In this document: positions 1 to 5,788 of the stretch, piece after piece
Layout: the number at the start of each line of letters is the position of its first letter
How positions within the stretch are numbered: the stretch's first letter is position 1
The notes under the pieces: model-generated
The model's database searches: none
Told to the model about the DNA's origin: nothing
The model's input: only the letters and a program-made list of their open reading frames with translations
Assembly: GCF_015062985.1 (NCBI RefSeq)
Contig: NZ_SUTI01000033.1
Location: forward strand, 1 to 9,324
Reading direction: 5' to 3'
DNA from: Methanobrevibacter sp.
GTDB lineage: Archaea; Methanobacteriota; Methanobacteria; Methanobacteriales; Methanobacteriaceae
DNA length: 9,324 bases
Made by a program: the position numbers and the translations under genes

Positions 1-72
1 CCATGGTAGTTCAGATGGGAGAACGCTAGACTGAAGATCTAGATGTCGCTGGTTCAAGTCCGGCCCATGGCA
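1..72 (+). tRNA. tRNA-Phe (anticodon GAA), lacking only its first base
   Basis: The window opens at base 2 of a tRNA gene. The acceptor stem pairs CCATGG (1-6, preceded by an expected G outside the window) with CCATGGC (65-71), and A72 is the discriminator. The D stem is GTTC/GAAC (9-12 with 21-24). The anticodon stem is CTAGA/TCTAG (26-30 with 38-42) around the loop CTGAAGA, giving anticodon GAA at 33-35, which reads Phe codons. The variable loop is 5 nt (43-47). The T stem is GCTGG/CCGGC (48-52 with 60-64) with loop TTCAAGT. There is no intron, and CCA is not encoded (TTA follows A72), so it must be added after transcription. The promoter lies outside the window. Confidence 0.97.
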
Positions 73-77
73 TTACG

Positions 78-86
78 TTTTTTTTT
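78..86 (+). terminator. Oligo-T terminator of tRNA-Phe
   Basis: Nine consecutive T residues begin 6 bases after the discriminator base of the tRNA. Oligo-T tracts without a stable hairpin are a common intrinsic termination signal in archaea. A second T run at 110-116 could act as a backup. The stretch 87-151 holds no gene and separates the tRNA from the converging deoC-family gene. Confidence 0.7.
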
Positions 87-151
87 AAAATATTTTTCTA
101 TAATTGTTCTTTTTTTAAAATAGATTGTAATGGCGATGGATTTTACATATT

Positions 152-871
152 TTATAATGTAATTGGTTTTGGTGTTACTTGTGTGTTTTCTCTCAATTCC
201 CTGTATCTGTTGACAATTTCATATCCGTGGTCACTTCCGATAATATCTGCACCTGCGGTCAATATTTGGTTGGCAAACTTATAATTGTCAATTCCGCCGT
301 AAATTTCTATTTTAATTTTTGGTGCGTGTTTTTGTATGATATTTATATCGTTAACATTTTCAAAGATGTGATTTGGGGATACAAATCCGGTAGCTGTTTT
401 GACATAATCTGCACCTGCATTTTCAGCTGCTTTGGCTGCGTTGGCCTTTTCATAATCTTCCAATGCTTTGGTTTCAATAATCACTTTTAAAATTTTGTCT
501 CCGATTGCTTCTTTGATTTGTCCAATTTCATTTTCAAGTAAAGGGTATTTTTCATCTTTCAAATAGCTTAAATTTAGAACCACTTCAAATTCATCTACTC
601 CCTTTTCAAGCAATGATTTCGCTTCAGCTACTTTGCTTTCGGTATCTTCAAAGCCTAAGGGGAATCCGATAACACTTCCAACTTTAATTTCACTATCTTT
701 TAATACCTCTTTTGCCAAATCAACATAAGTTGGTGAAACAACAACTGAATTAAAGTTTAATTCTTTTGCTTTTTCAAGAAATTCTTTCATTTCCCTTTCA
801 GGAATCATGTTGTTTAGGTTGGTATAGTTGATGAGTTTTGCCAATTCTTTTGAATTTTTAATGTTATACAT
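152..871 (-). CDS. deoC: Divergent deoxyribose-phosphate aldolase (DeoC/DERA) family protein
   Basis: This 239-residue TIM-barrel class I aldolase is close to the usual DERA length. Canonical DERA reversibly cleaves 2-deoxyribose-5-phosphate to acetaldehyde and glyceraldehyde-3-phosphate. The Schiff-base lysine is clear as K158 in DYVKTATGF, and K129 in LKVIIET and the segment VGSVIGFPLG (64-73) match the family. Several active-site positions differ from E. coli DeoC when aligned by eye: D16 becomes N15, C47 becomes V, D102 becomes E96 (GVDEFEVV), K201 becomes E189 (IEIYGGID), and the phosphate-binding GxSS becomes GSDH at 212-215. Fold and Schiff-base chemistry look secure, while substrate and activity are doubtful. 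It may use another aldehyde or a non-phosphorylated substrate. ATG at 869-871 is preceded by a weak GTGGTAAT ribosome site. It lies 53 bases downstream of elp3 and has its own TATA box. Confidence 0.85.
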   Translation of the reverse strand: MYNIKNSKELAKLINYTNLNNMIPEREMKEFLEKAKELNFNSVVVSPTYVDLAKEVLKDSEIKVGSVIGFPLGFEDTESKVAEAKSLLEKGVDEFEVVLNLSYLKDEKYPLLENEIGQIKEAIGDKILKVIIETKALEDYEKANAAKAAENAGADYVKTATGFVSPNHIFENVNDINIIQKHAPKIKIEIYGGIDNYKFANQILTAGADIIGSDHGYEIVNRYRELRENTQVTPKPITL

Positions 872-911
872 ATTACCACTCTCTTAATTAGTTAGTATTT
901 ATACGAACATA

Positions 912-921
912 TATTTAAATA
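912..921 (-). promoter_or_regulatory. TATA box of the deoC-family gene
   Basis: The 10-bp palindrome TATTTAAATA is centred 45-46 bp upstream of the deoC start codon. Initiation about 25 bp downstream would give a leader of roughly 18-20 nt. The identical 10-mer occurs upstream of elp3 (2636-2645). It sits between the elp3 stop codon and deoC, so deoC need not depend on elp3 transcription. The assignment rests on motif and spacing only. Confidence 0.6.
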
Positions 922-924
922 TTT

Positions 925-2589
925 TTATATAATCTCTTTTTTCATGTACGGTCCGATTTTTTCATAACCGAATTTGCGATAATAATTTCTGGATCCGATT
1001 CCGCTTATGATGGCCATTTCCTCCTTACCATTATCTATCGCTAGGTTTTCAGCCTCCCTAAGAAGCTTTTCTCCAAATCCGGTGTGTTGGCCAATTTTAG
1101 GATTTTTATCTCCAATCTTAATCATGTTGCCATATACATGCAATTCCCTTACCAATGCGGTTTTGTCTGTAATTTCATCTCTGAAATGCATTTCGGAAGG
1201 AAAACGCAATCTTAAAAATCCTGCGATGCTTTCTTCGTTGTAATCTTCAATGGATAGGAAATGTTCTGTCCCTTCACATGCGGCATAGGTCTCTTTAAAC
1301 AGCTCGAAGTCTTCAAAATTATATTGGTTTGTTGTTTTTTTATGACCTATTTCACGGCATCTTATGCATTGGCAGTTGATTTTTTCCTCTTCCAGTCTGT
1401 TGTATACGAGCTCTCCCAAATTGGATTTTTTCACGCCGGCTTCAATCAATGTTGATGGAATGTCCCTTTGAATTCTCATTGTTCTAACCCATTTTGGCAG
1501 TATTTTTTTAATTTTAACAATCAATTCAACAGCTTCTTCATCGGTGTAAGGTTCATATCCTCCGTTGGACCATAAGTCATATAATTCGCTGCCTTTTGTG
1601 ACAAGGCATGGATAAATTTTGAGCATGTCAGGCTTATAGTTTTCATCACTGAACAATTGCTTAAACATTTTCAGATCCCGCTTTTCATCTGAAAACAATC
1701 CTGGCATCATATGCATTGCAACCTTAATGGCGGAATCCCTTAATAACTGATTGGATTCAACTACATCCGCAAGGGTATGCCCCCTCTTAATTTTTTTGTA
1801 TAAATCATCAGATAATGTTTGAACGCCTAATTCAACACGGGTCACTCCAAAATTGAGCATTCTGTTAATATGTTCTTTTTTACAATAGTCCGGACGTGTT
1901 TCAAAGGTCATTCCCACGCATCTAACTTTTGAATTTTCATTTGCAGCTTGAACGTCATCAATTAGAACATAATCGCTTGGCGGATATGTTTTAAGAATTC
2001 CATTTTCAAAAGACCTGATTTCTTCATAATCCAGATTATATTCATAATTTTGGGGTTTGTTTTCAAGAATCAAACCGAAATCGGTCATGGCTTTCAGACA
2101 TTGGGAAACGAACCATTCCTGATAGCATAAGTCTCTTGAAGGAAATGTTCCGCCCATTATAATTAATTCCACTTTATCTATTGGATGCCCGATTTTTTTC
2201 AGCTGTTTCAACCTGTTAAAGCATTGCACATAAGGATGAAATTCATACATTCTACCCCTAAGTGCAGCAGGTTCTTCACCTGTGTAGCTTGGTGGCGCTA
2301 TATCGCTTTCAGGACAGTAGAAACATCTTCCATGAGGACATTTATGGGGATGGCACATTACCGCAACTATTGCAACGCCGGACATTGTTCTTGTTGGTTT
2401 CTTCTTTAGAATTTCTGAAACGATTTCCTTCTCTTCAGGTTTGGCAAATTCTAGAATGTCCGCATTGCTCATGAATCTGGATAATTTCAAGTCACGGCAG
2501 AGCTGTCTTTTTTCAACTTCAAGTTCACGTCGAGTAGATATCTTGCCGTCAATAATATCATTTATTATTGTTCGACATGCTTTTTTCAT
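925..2589 (-). CDS. elp3: Elp3: radical SAM / GNAT tRNA wobble-uridine carboxymethylation enzyme
   Basis: This is archaeal Elp3 (554 residues), which makes 5-carboxymethyl-type modifications at U34 of tRNAs from acetyl-CoA using radical SAM chemistry. The N-terminal radical SAM domain has the cluster motif CPHGRCFYC (C84, C89, C92), followed by SYTGEEPAALRG and MGGTF (145-149). A likely zinc-binding segment CQCIRCREIGH lies near 406-416. The C-terminal GNAT acetyltransferase domain has the acetyl-CoA loop GQHTGFG (500-506), VYGN upstream and YYRKFGY (536-542) near the end. Archaea have Elp3 without the other Elongator subunits. I start at ATG 2587-2589 because GGTGAA lies 3 nt before it. An in-frame TTG at 2604 would add five residues, but the ribosome site would then be inside the gene. 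The product is soluble and cytoplasmic. Confidence 0.96.
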   Translation of the reverse strand: MKKACRTIINDIIDGKISTRRELEVEKRQLCRDLKLSRFMSNADILEFAKPEEKEIVSEILKKKPTRTMSGVAIVAVMCHPHKCPHGRCFYCPESDIAPPSYTGEEPAALRGRMYEFHPYVQCFNRLKQLKKIGHPIDKVELIIMGGTFPSRDLCYQEWFVSQCLKAMTDFGLILENKPQNYEYNLDYEEIRSFENGILKTYPPSDYVLIDDVQAANENSKVRCVGMTFETRPDYCKKEHINRMLNFGVTRVELGVQTLSDDLYKKIKRGHTLADVVESNQLLRDSAIKVAMHMMPGLFSDEKRDLKMFKQLFSDENYKPDMLKIYPCLVTKGSELYDLWSNGGYEPYTDEEAVELIVKIKKILPKWVRTMRIQRDIPSTLIEAGVKKSNLGELVYNRLEEEKINCQCIRCREIGHKKTTNQYNFEDFELFKETYAACEGTEHFLSIEDYNEESIAGFLRLRFPSEMHFRDEITDKTALVRELHVYGNMIKIGDKNPKIGQHTGFGEKLLREAENLAIDNGKEEMAIISGIGSRNYYRKFGYEKIGPYMKKEII

Positions 2590-2592
2590 TAT

Positions 2593-2598
2593 TTCACC
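2593..2598 (-). promoter_or_regulatory. Ribosome-binding site fixing the elp3 start
   Basis: GGTGAA on the minus strand lies directly upstream of ATG 2589. It matches the archaeal Shine-Dalgarno core GGTGA and decides against the upstream in-frame TTG at 2604. Confidence 0.75.
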
Positions 2599-2635
2599 AT
2601 TCAATTAATTTAATAGTTAATCTTATTATTAGTTT

Positions 2636-2645
2636 TATTTAAATA
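2636..2645. promoter_or_regulatory. Palindromic TATA box between elp3 and the PRC-barrel gene
   Basis: TATTTAAATA is a perfect 10-bp palindrome centred at 2640.5. It is about 51 bp from the elp3 start codon (2589, minus) and about 50 bp from the PRC-barrel start codon (2691, plus). Either direction would give a leader near 25 nt, so one element could serve both genes. The flank on the elp3 side (AATTAAG read on minus) looks more like a purine-rich BRE than the other flank, so elp3 is the firmer assignment. A second AT-rich stretch at 2654-2664 is too close to the plus-strand ATG to be a comfortable alternative. Confidence 0.55.
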
Positions 2646-2690
2646 CTTAATTATTTAATATATATTCATATAACTTATGAAGGTGAAATT

Positions 2691-2957
2691 ATGCAAATTA
2701 GAGAATTTTTAGGTTCTACAGTTTTAGATAAAAATGCATATGAAGTTGGTAAAGTTGAAAATTTAGATTTTGACCCTGAAACTGGTAAAATTGACAAAAT
2801 TACATTAACTTTACAAAAAAACATATTCTCCAAAGACGAATTAGAAATCAACTTTGAAGATATCGCTACCATCGGAGCATATGTTATCTTAAACAAAGAA
2901 ATTCCAAAAGAAACTGAAGAAAAAACCGTTGAAGTCGAAATAGAAGAAGACGAATAA
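2691..2957 (+). CDS. Small PRC-barrel domain protein
   Basis: This 88-residue protein consists of one PRC-barrel-like domain (about residues 1-70) plus an acidic tail (about 71-88, ending in EEDE). The opening IREFLGSTVLDKNAYEVGKV and the following DFDPETGKID match the small archaeal PRC-barrel proteins, a beta-barrel fold first described in photosynthetic reaction centre H subunits and RimM. The cellular role of the archaeal single-domain forms is unknown. Proposed roles in RNA metabolism come from RimM and are only analogy. There is no signal peptide or membrane segment. AGGTGA (2681-2686) precedes the ATG by 4 nt, a strong ribosome site. The gene ends in tandem TAA TAA and is followed after 17 bases by the DUF2098 gene, probably on the same transcript. 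Confidence 0.85.
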   Translation: MQIREFLGSTVLDKNAYEVGKVENLDFDPETGKIDKITLTLQKNIFSKDELEINFEDIATIGAYVILNKEIPKETEEKTVEVEIEEDE

Positions 2958-2974
2958 TAACACAGGTTTTTAAA

Positions 2975-3280
2975 ATGGTTTTAGATGCAAGAGATATTGA
3001 AATCCCTCTCGAATCTTATGTTAGGTATGTTGATACCGGAACAATCGGTAAAGTAATCGACATGAAGACAAAAGATGGTGTGGAATGGGTTTTGTTAGAT
3101 AAAACCAATATGTGGTATCGCTCAAAATTAGTAGAATTGCTTGAAGAGAAGGATATCAAGAAATCTACATATTATGATAAAGAAAGCGATGGTGAAATTG
3201 ATATTGAAGAGATGAAAGAAAAAGCAAGAGCTTTAGAAGATTTAGAATTAGATTCTAAAGTTGCTGAGGGTGGAGGTTAA
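2975..3280 (+). CDS. DUF2098 family protein (archaeal, function unknown)
   Basis: This 101-residue protein belongs to the archaeal DUF2098 family, recognised from VLDARDIEIPLESYVRYVDTG, GTIGKVIDMK and EWVLLDKTNMWYRS in the first 50 or so residues. That part reads like a small SH3-like beta-barrel with a GTIGKV turn. The remainder (about 55-101) is charged, probably helical and rich in Glu and Asp, ending in EGGG. No biochemical function is established that I know of. The ribosome site AGGT (2964-2967) is modest. Its position 17 bases after the PRC-barrel gene suggests a two-gene operon of small barrel proteins with acidic tails. The end of the coding sequence forms part of the terminator hairpin. 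Confidence 0.82.
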   Translation: MVLDARDIEIPLESYVRYVDTGTIGKVIDMKTKDGVEWVLLDKTNMWYRSKLVELLEEKDIKKSTYYDKESDGEIDIEEMKEKARALEDLELDSKVAEGGG

Positions 3281-3292
3281 TTCCACCTTTTT
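3269..3292 (+). terminator. Hairpin plus T-run terminator after the DUF2098 gene
   Basis: GGTGGA (3269-3274) pairs with TCCACC (3282-3287) across a 7-nt loop, followed by five T residues (3288-3292). The stem starts within the last codons of the DUF2098 gene and the T run reaches the stop codon of the converging helicase gene. Read on the minus strand the hairpin lacks a following T run, so it should work mainly for the plus-strand operon. Confidence 0.65.
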
Positions 3293-5369
3293 AATTATTT
3301 ATAAATAAACTTATTTTTTCGGCAAGTTTTGGTCCAATGCCTTCAACTTGTTGCAACTCGTTTTGTGATACACCAGTTAAATCATTTCCAAATATTTTTA
3401 CCAGATTTCTAGCTCTTTTTCTGCCTAAGCGTTTCACTCCAACAACCAATGGAATGATGTCCTCTTTTACTCCGTAATATAATCGTGCAGATAAGAAATC
3501 AAAGTCTTTTAAGTTAGAGTAGTTTCCTAAAACCTCTGATGTGTTTTTAGCAAATTTCACAAGACGTGATGCTTCATAAGCTGATCGGCGGGTTGATGCA
3601 GAATATACATTATACTTATTTTCTATTTCATATTCGCTTCTTTCATTAACCCATTCAATTAAGGAAACTGTTGTGGCTTCAGGATTTCCGATATCCACTG
3701 CAAATAGTCCTGCTTCGGACAGCCTGTCTCTTACAGGATCTTTTGATTTTCTGCCTTTAAATGAAATCAATGGTAAATCAGGAGTTTCAGATAATGCATA
3801 AATGAATTCCTCGACATTAATCTTATCAATGCTTGAGACGTATTCTTTGATTTTCACAGCTGTTTCGACACTGTAATTTGATTTTGCAATTAGATTACCG
3901 AAATCAGTAGTTTTGAGACCTTCAGGTGTAGCTCTTATGATTCCGTTTTGAAGTAAAAATTCCAGTGCGCTTTCCAGTTCATATCTTAAGCTATCTTCAG
4001 CAAATAGGGACATTGATGGATTATTGCTCATCTGATATCCGTATAATGTTTTCCCGAAAAATTCAGTAAGGTCATCCAGATTTTTAGAGAGTGATGATGC
4101 AATTTGAGCTATAATCTGTCTGTAGATTGCATCTTTATTATCAACAAGTTTTGAGTTTGTCTGTTCAATTTCCCCTTCGACATAGTATTCCTGCAGGTTT
4201 TGAGCTTCATCCATTGTTTTTGCAATGAGATATGAGTAACCCACATCATCATATTGGGGCCTTCCAGCCCTTCCGGACATTTGTTCATAGTCAAACACTG
4301 GAATCGGTTGAGGCCCATTACTTGTCCAACGGGTATGATCTCTGATTATAACAGTTTTTGATGGTAAATTAACTCCATACATCAAACTTGGAGTTGCAGT
4401 AATCATTAAAATATTTCCATTTCTGAATTCATCTTCAATAATTTCCTTCTGTTCATTGAAAAGGCCAGCATGGTGGAATGCAACTCCCTTTTCAGCGGCT
4501 TCAGCTAATTTTAAACAGGTGCTTGTTGGCAGAGACCCTTTCTTTTTTGGAACTTCCAGTAGTTTATCGGCCACTTCCTTAAATCTTTCCCTTTGCTCCT
4601 TGTTGATTTTCTTGTTTATTTTTTTAGCTACATAAGTGGCCAGACTTTCGGTAAATCTTCTTGTGGAAACGAATGCCAAGGCTTGGGATTTATCTTTTAT
4701 GGTTTTTTCCATTACTTTTACAATGACATCATTCTTATTTTTTGTATTGAACATTTCGGCATCCAGCACTTCTTTATTTAATGGAACAGGCCGGTAATCA
4801 TGCTCAACACATGTCCCTTCAAGCCATCCTTCAATTTCCCCAATGTTTTTCAGGGTAGCTGATAAGGCTATAATCCTTATGCCCGGATTGATAATCTTTG
4901 CTCTGGTGATTGCCGCTTCAAGTGTCGGTCCTCTAGTAAATTCACCAATCATGTGAAATTCATCGATAATTAAGGTATCCACATCCCTTAGAACATTCCA
5001 TGAAAATCTGGTTAAAGCGTCAAATGATTCAAAAACCATCACTGACAGGTCGGAATTTGAAGGGTGTTTGCCGACATTGATTCCATGTTCCTCAAATGCC
5101 TTGAATTCTTTTACCTTTTCATTTTGTATCGAAAGGAGAGGTGCGGCATAAACTGCTTTTCCTCCATTTAATATTGTTTTAAGTGCAGGAAGCACCCCTA
5201 AAACTGTTTTTCCACTTGCTGTAGGAATGCAAATAATGTAATTGGATTTGTCATCCAAATATCCGGATTCGATTACGGCCTTTTGCGCAGGATTAAATTC
5301 TTTAATATAAGGATAAGCGCTATTAATTATTGTTTTGATATCATTGTCTAAGTTTTCCATTTTAATCAT
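3291..5369 (-). CDS. hel308: Hel308 (Hjm) family Ski2-like DNA helicase
   Basis: This 692-residue superfamily 2 helicase has the normal Hel308 length. Hel308 is a 3'-5' ATP-dependent DNA helicase that unwinds lagging-strand-type forks at stalled replication sites. RecA-like domain 1 has motif I PTASGKT (49-55), motif II DEFH (136-139) and motif III SATL (170-173). Domain 2 has FVSTRR (233-238), HHAGL (299-303), TPSLMYGVNLPS (326-337) and motif VI QMSGRAGR (363-370). A winged-helix and ratchet region follows. The C-terminus has RLGRKRARNL (647-656) and a helix-hairpin-helix with GIGPKLAEKI (677-686), as in Hel308 domain 5. ATG 5369 has no ribosome site, but its TATA box is about 25 bp upstream, suggesting a leaderless mRNA. 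The in-frame ATG three codons later (5358-5360) is possible. The 3' end abuts the converging DUF2098 terminator. Confidence 0.94.
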   Translation of the reverse strand: MIKMENLDNDIKTIINSAYPYIKEFNPAQKAVIESGYLDDKSNYIICIPTASGKTVLGVLPALKTILNGGKAVYAAPLLSIQNEKVKEFKAFEEHGINVGKHPSNSDLSVMVFESFDALTRFSWNVLRDVDTLIIDEFHMIGEFTRGPTLEAAITRAKIINPGIRIIALSATLKNIGEIEGWLEGTCVEHDYRPVPLNKEVLDAEMFNTKNKNDVIVKVMEKTIKDKSQALAFVSTRRFTESLATYVAKKINKKINKEQRERFKEVADKLLEVPKKKGSLPTSTCLKLAEAAEKGVAFHHAGLFNEQKEIIEDEFRNGNILMITATPSLMYGVNLPSKTVIIRDHTRWTSNGPQPIPVFDYEQMSGRAGRPQYDDVGYSYLIAKTMDEAQNLQEYYVEGEIEQTNSKLVDNKDAIYRQIIAQIASSLSKNLDDLTEFFGKTLYGYQMSNNPSMSLFAEDSLRYELESALEFLLQNGIIRATPEGLKTTDFGNLIAKSNYSVETAVKIKEYVSSIDKINVEEFIYALSETPDLPLISFKGRKSKDPVRDRLSEAGLFAVDIGNPEATTVSLIEWVNERSEYEIENKYNVYSASTRRSAYEASRLVKFAKNTSEVLGNYSNLKDFDFLSARLYYGVKEDIIPLVVGVKRLGRKRARNLVKIFGNDLTGVSQNELQQVEGIGPKLAEKISLFINN

Positions 5370-5388
5370 TAATCTTTATTTTTTTTAT

Positions 5389-5400
5389 ATATATTAAATA
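5389..5400 (-). promoter_or_regulatory. TATA box (with BRE-like flank) of hel308
   Basis: On the minus strand TATTTAATATAT is preceded by CTGAAAA (5401-5407), resembling a BRE. Its centre (5394.5) is 25-26 bp from the first base of the hel308 ATG, so initiation would fall at or beside the start codon. This agrees with the absence of a Shine-Dalgarno sequence. Confidence 0.6.
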
Positions 5401-5412
5401 TTTTCAGAGAGC

Positions 5413-5473
5413 ATTTGTAACCTATTTTTATAGATAAACTTAATATATTGCAAGATAATAAATAGTTACAAAT
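5413..5473. repeat. 9-bp inverted repeat flanking the thioredoxin-gene TATA box (candidate operator)
   Basis: ATTTGTAAC (5413-5421) and its exact reverse complement GTTACAAAT (5465-5473) lie 52 bp apart centre to centre, near five helical turns. Allowing one extra base (C5422), the match extends inward by four more pairs (TATT/AATA). The dyad midpoint (5443) lies almost on the TATA centre (5444.5). The downstream arm overlaps the predicted thioredoxin transcription start (about 5470), and the upstream arm lies just behind the hel308 BRE. Two sites on the same helix face bracketing a TATA box suggest a repressor or regulator pair. The binding protein is unknown. Confidence 0.5.
5440..5449 (+). 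promoter_or_regulatory. TATA box of the thioredoxin-like gene
   Basis: TTAATATATT centred at 5444.5 lies 51 bp before the thioredoxin ATG. Initiation near 5470 would give a leader of about 26 nt containing AGGAG (5483-5487), 8 nt from the ATG. It probably also drives cbiD and the genes after it, because no convincing promoter stands between them. Confidence 0.55.
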
Positions 5474-5495
5474 TAAAAATATAGGAGACAATATC

Positions 5496-5759
5496 ATGGC
5501 AATTAAAGTAGAAGTATTTTCAACCAATTCATGTCCACACTGTCCTGCAGCAATTGATGCTGCTCAAAAAGCTAAAGACAAATTAGCAGATGCAATTGAT
5601 GTAGAAGTAATCAAAATTGATGAAAGTATGGAAAACAGACAAAGAGCAATCGATTATCAAATCATGGCGGTTCCTACTATTGTTATTGATGGTGATGTGG
5701 CTTTTGTCGGTGCACCTCATGATTTTGAATTAATTGAAAAATTAGAATCTATGTTATAG
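5496..5759 (+). CDS. Small archaeal thioredoxin/glutaredoxin-like protein (CPHC)
   Basis: This 87-residue single thioredoxin-fold domain matches the small methanogen thioredoxins (the roughly 85-residue Mj0307 and MTH807 type), which reduce disulfides in anaerobic cytoplasm. The active site is CPHC (C13 and C16) after the first strand VEVFSTNS. The conserved cis-proline is P60 in MAVPTIVIDG, and GAPHDFELIEKLESML forms the last helix region. Family members differ in their electron donor, and the sequence does not reveal it here. No thioredoxin reductase gene lies in the window. AGGAG lies 8 nt before the ATG. The upstream region carries a TATA box bracketed by an inverted repeat, suggesting regulated expression. 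A weak T run follows the stop codon, then cbiD starts after 29 bases. Confidence 0.93.
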   Translation: MAIKVEVFSTNSCPHCPAAIDAAQKAKDKLADAIDVEVIKIDESMENRQRAIDYQIMAVPTIVIDGDVAFVGAPHDFELIEKLESML

Positions 5760-5788
5760 ATTCACTCTTTTTATAATTTTTAAATAAA

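Noticed and set aside
1..70. CCATGG occurs at 1-6 and again at 65-70, looking like a direct repeat or att duplication at a tRNA gene.
   Set aside because: CCATGG is self-complementary, so both strands of the acceptor stem necessarily read the same. No integrase and no further copy of the tRNA 3' end were seen.
179..490. Open plus-strand frame of 103 codons opposite the deoC-family gene.
   Set aside because: It is antisense to a clear aldolase gene, has a Cys- and Phe-rich composition typical of a shadow frame, and has no ribosome site of its own. The same applies to the other open frames opposite elp3, hel308, the glycosyltransferase and shikimate kinase.
872..924. A riboswitch or structured leader upstream of the deoC-family gene.
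   Set aside because: Only 53 bases separate it from elp3. They are AT-rich, hold the TATA box and show no stable hairpin. The other intergenic stretches (126 bases at most) also contain no recognisable riboswitch or small RNA.
1..2589. A functional link between tRNA-Phe and the tRNA-modifying Elp3.
   Set aside because: Elp3 acts on tRNAs with U34, whereas this tRNA-Phe has G34. The two genes are also on opposite strands with another gene between them.
2590..2604. Longer Elp3 starting at the in-frame TTG at 2604.
   Set aside because: GGTGAA lies just before ATG 2589, and the extra residues MNGEI would be encoded by the ribosome site itself.
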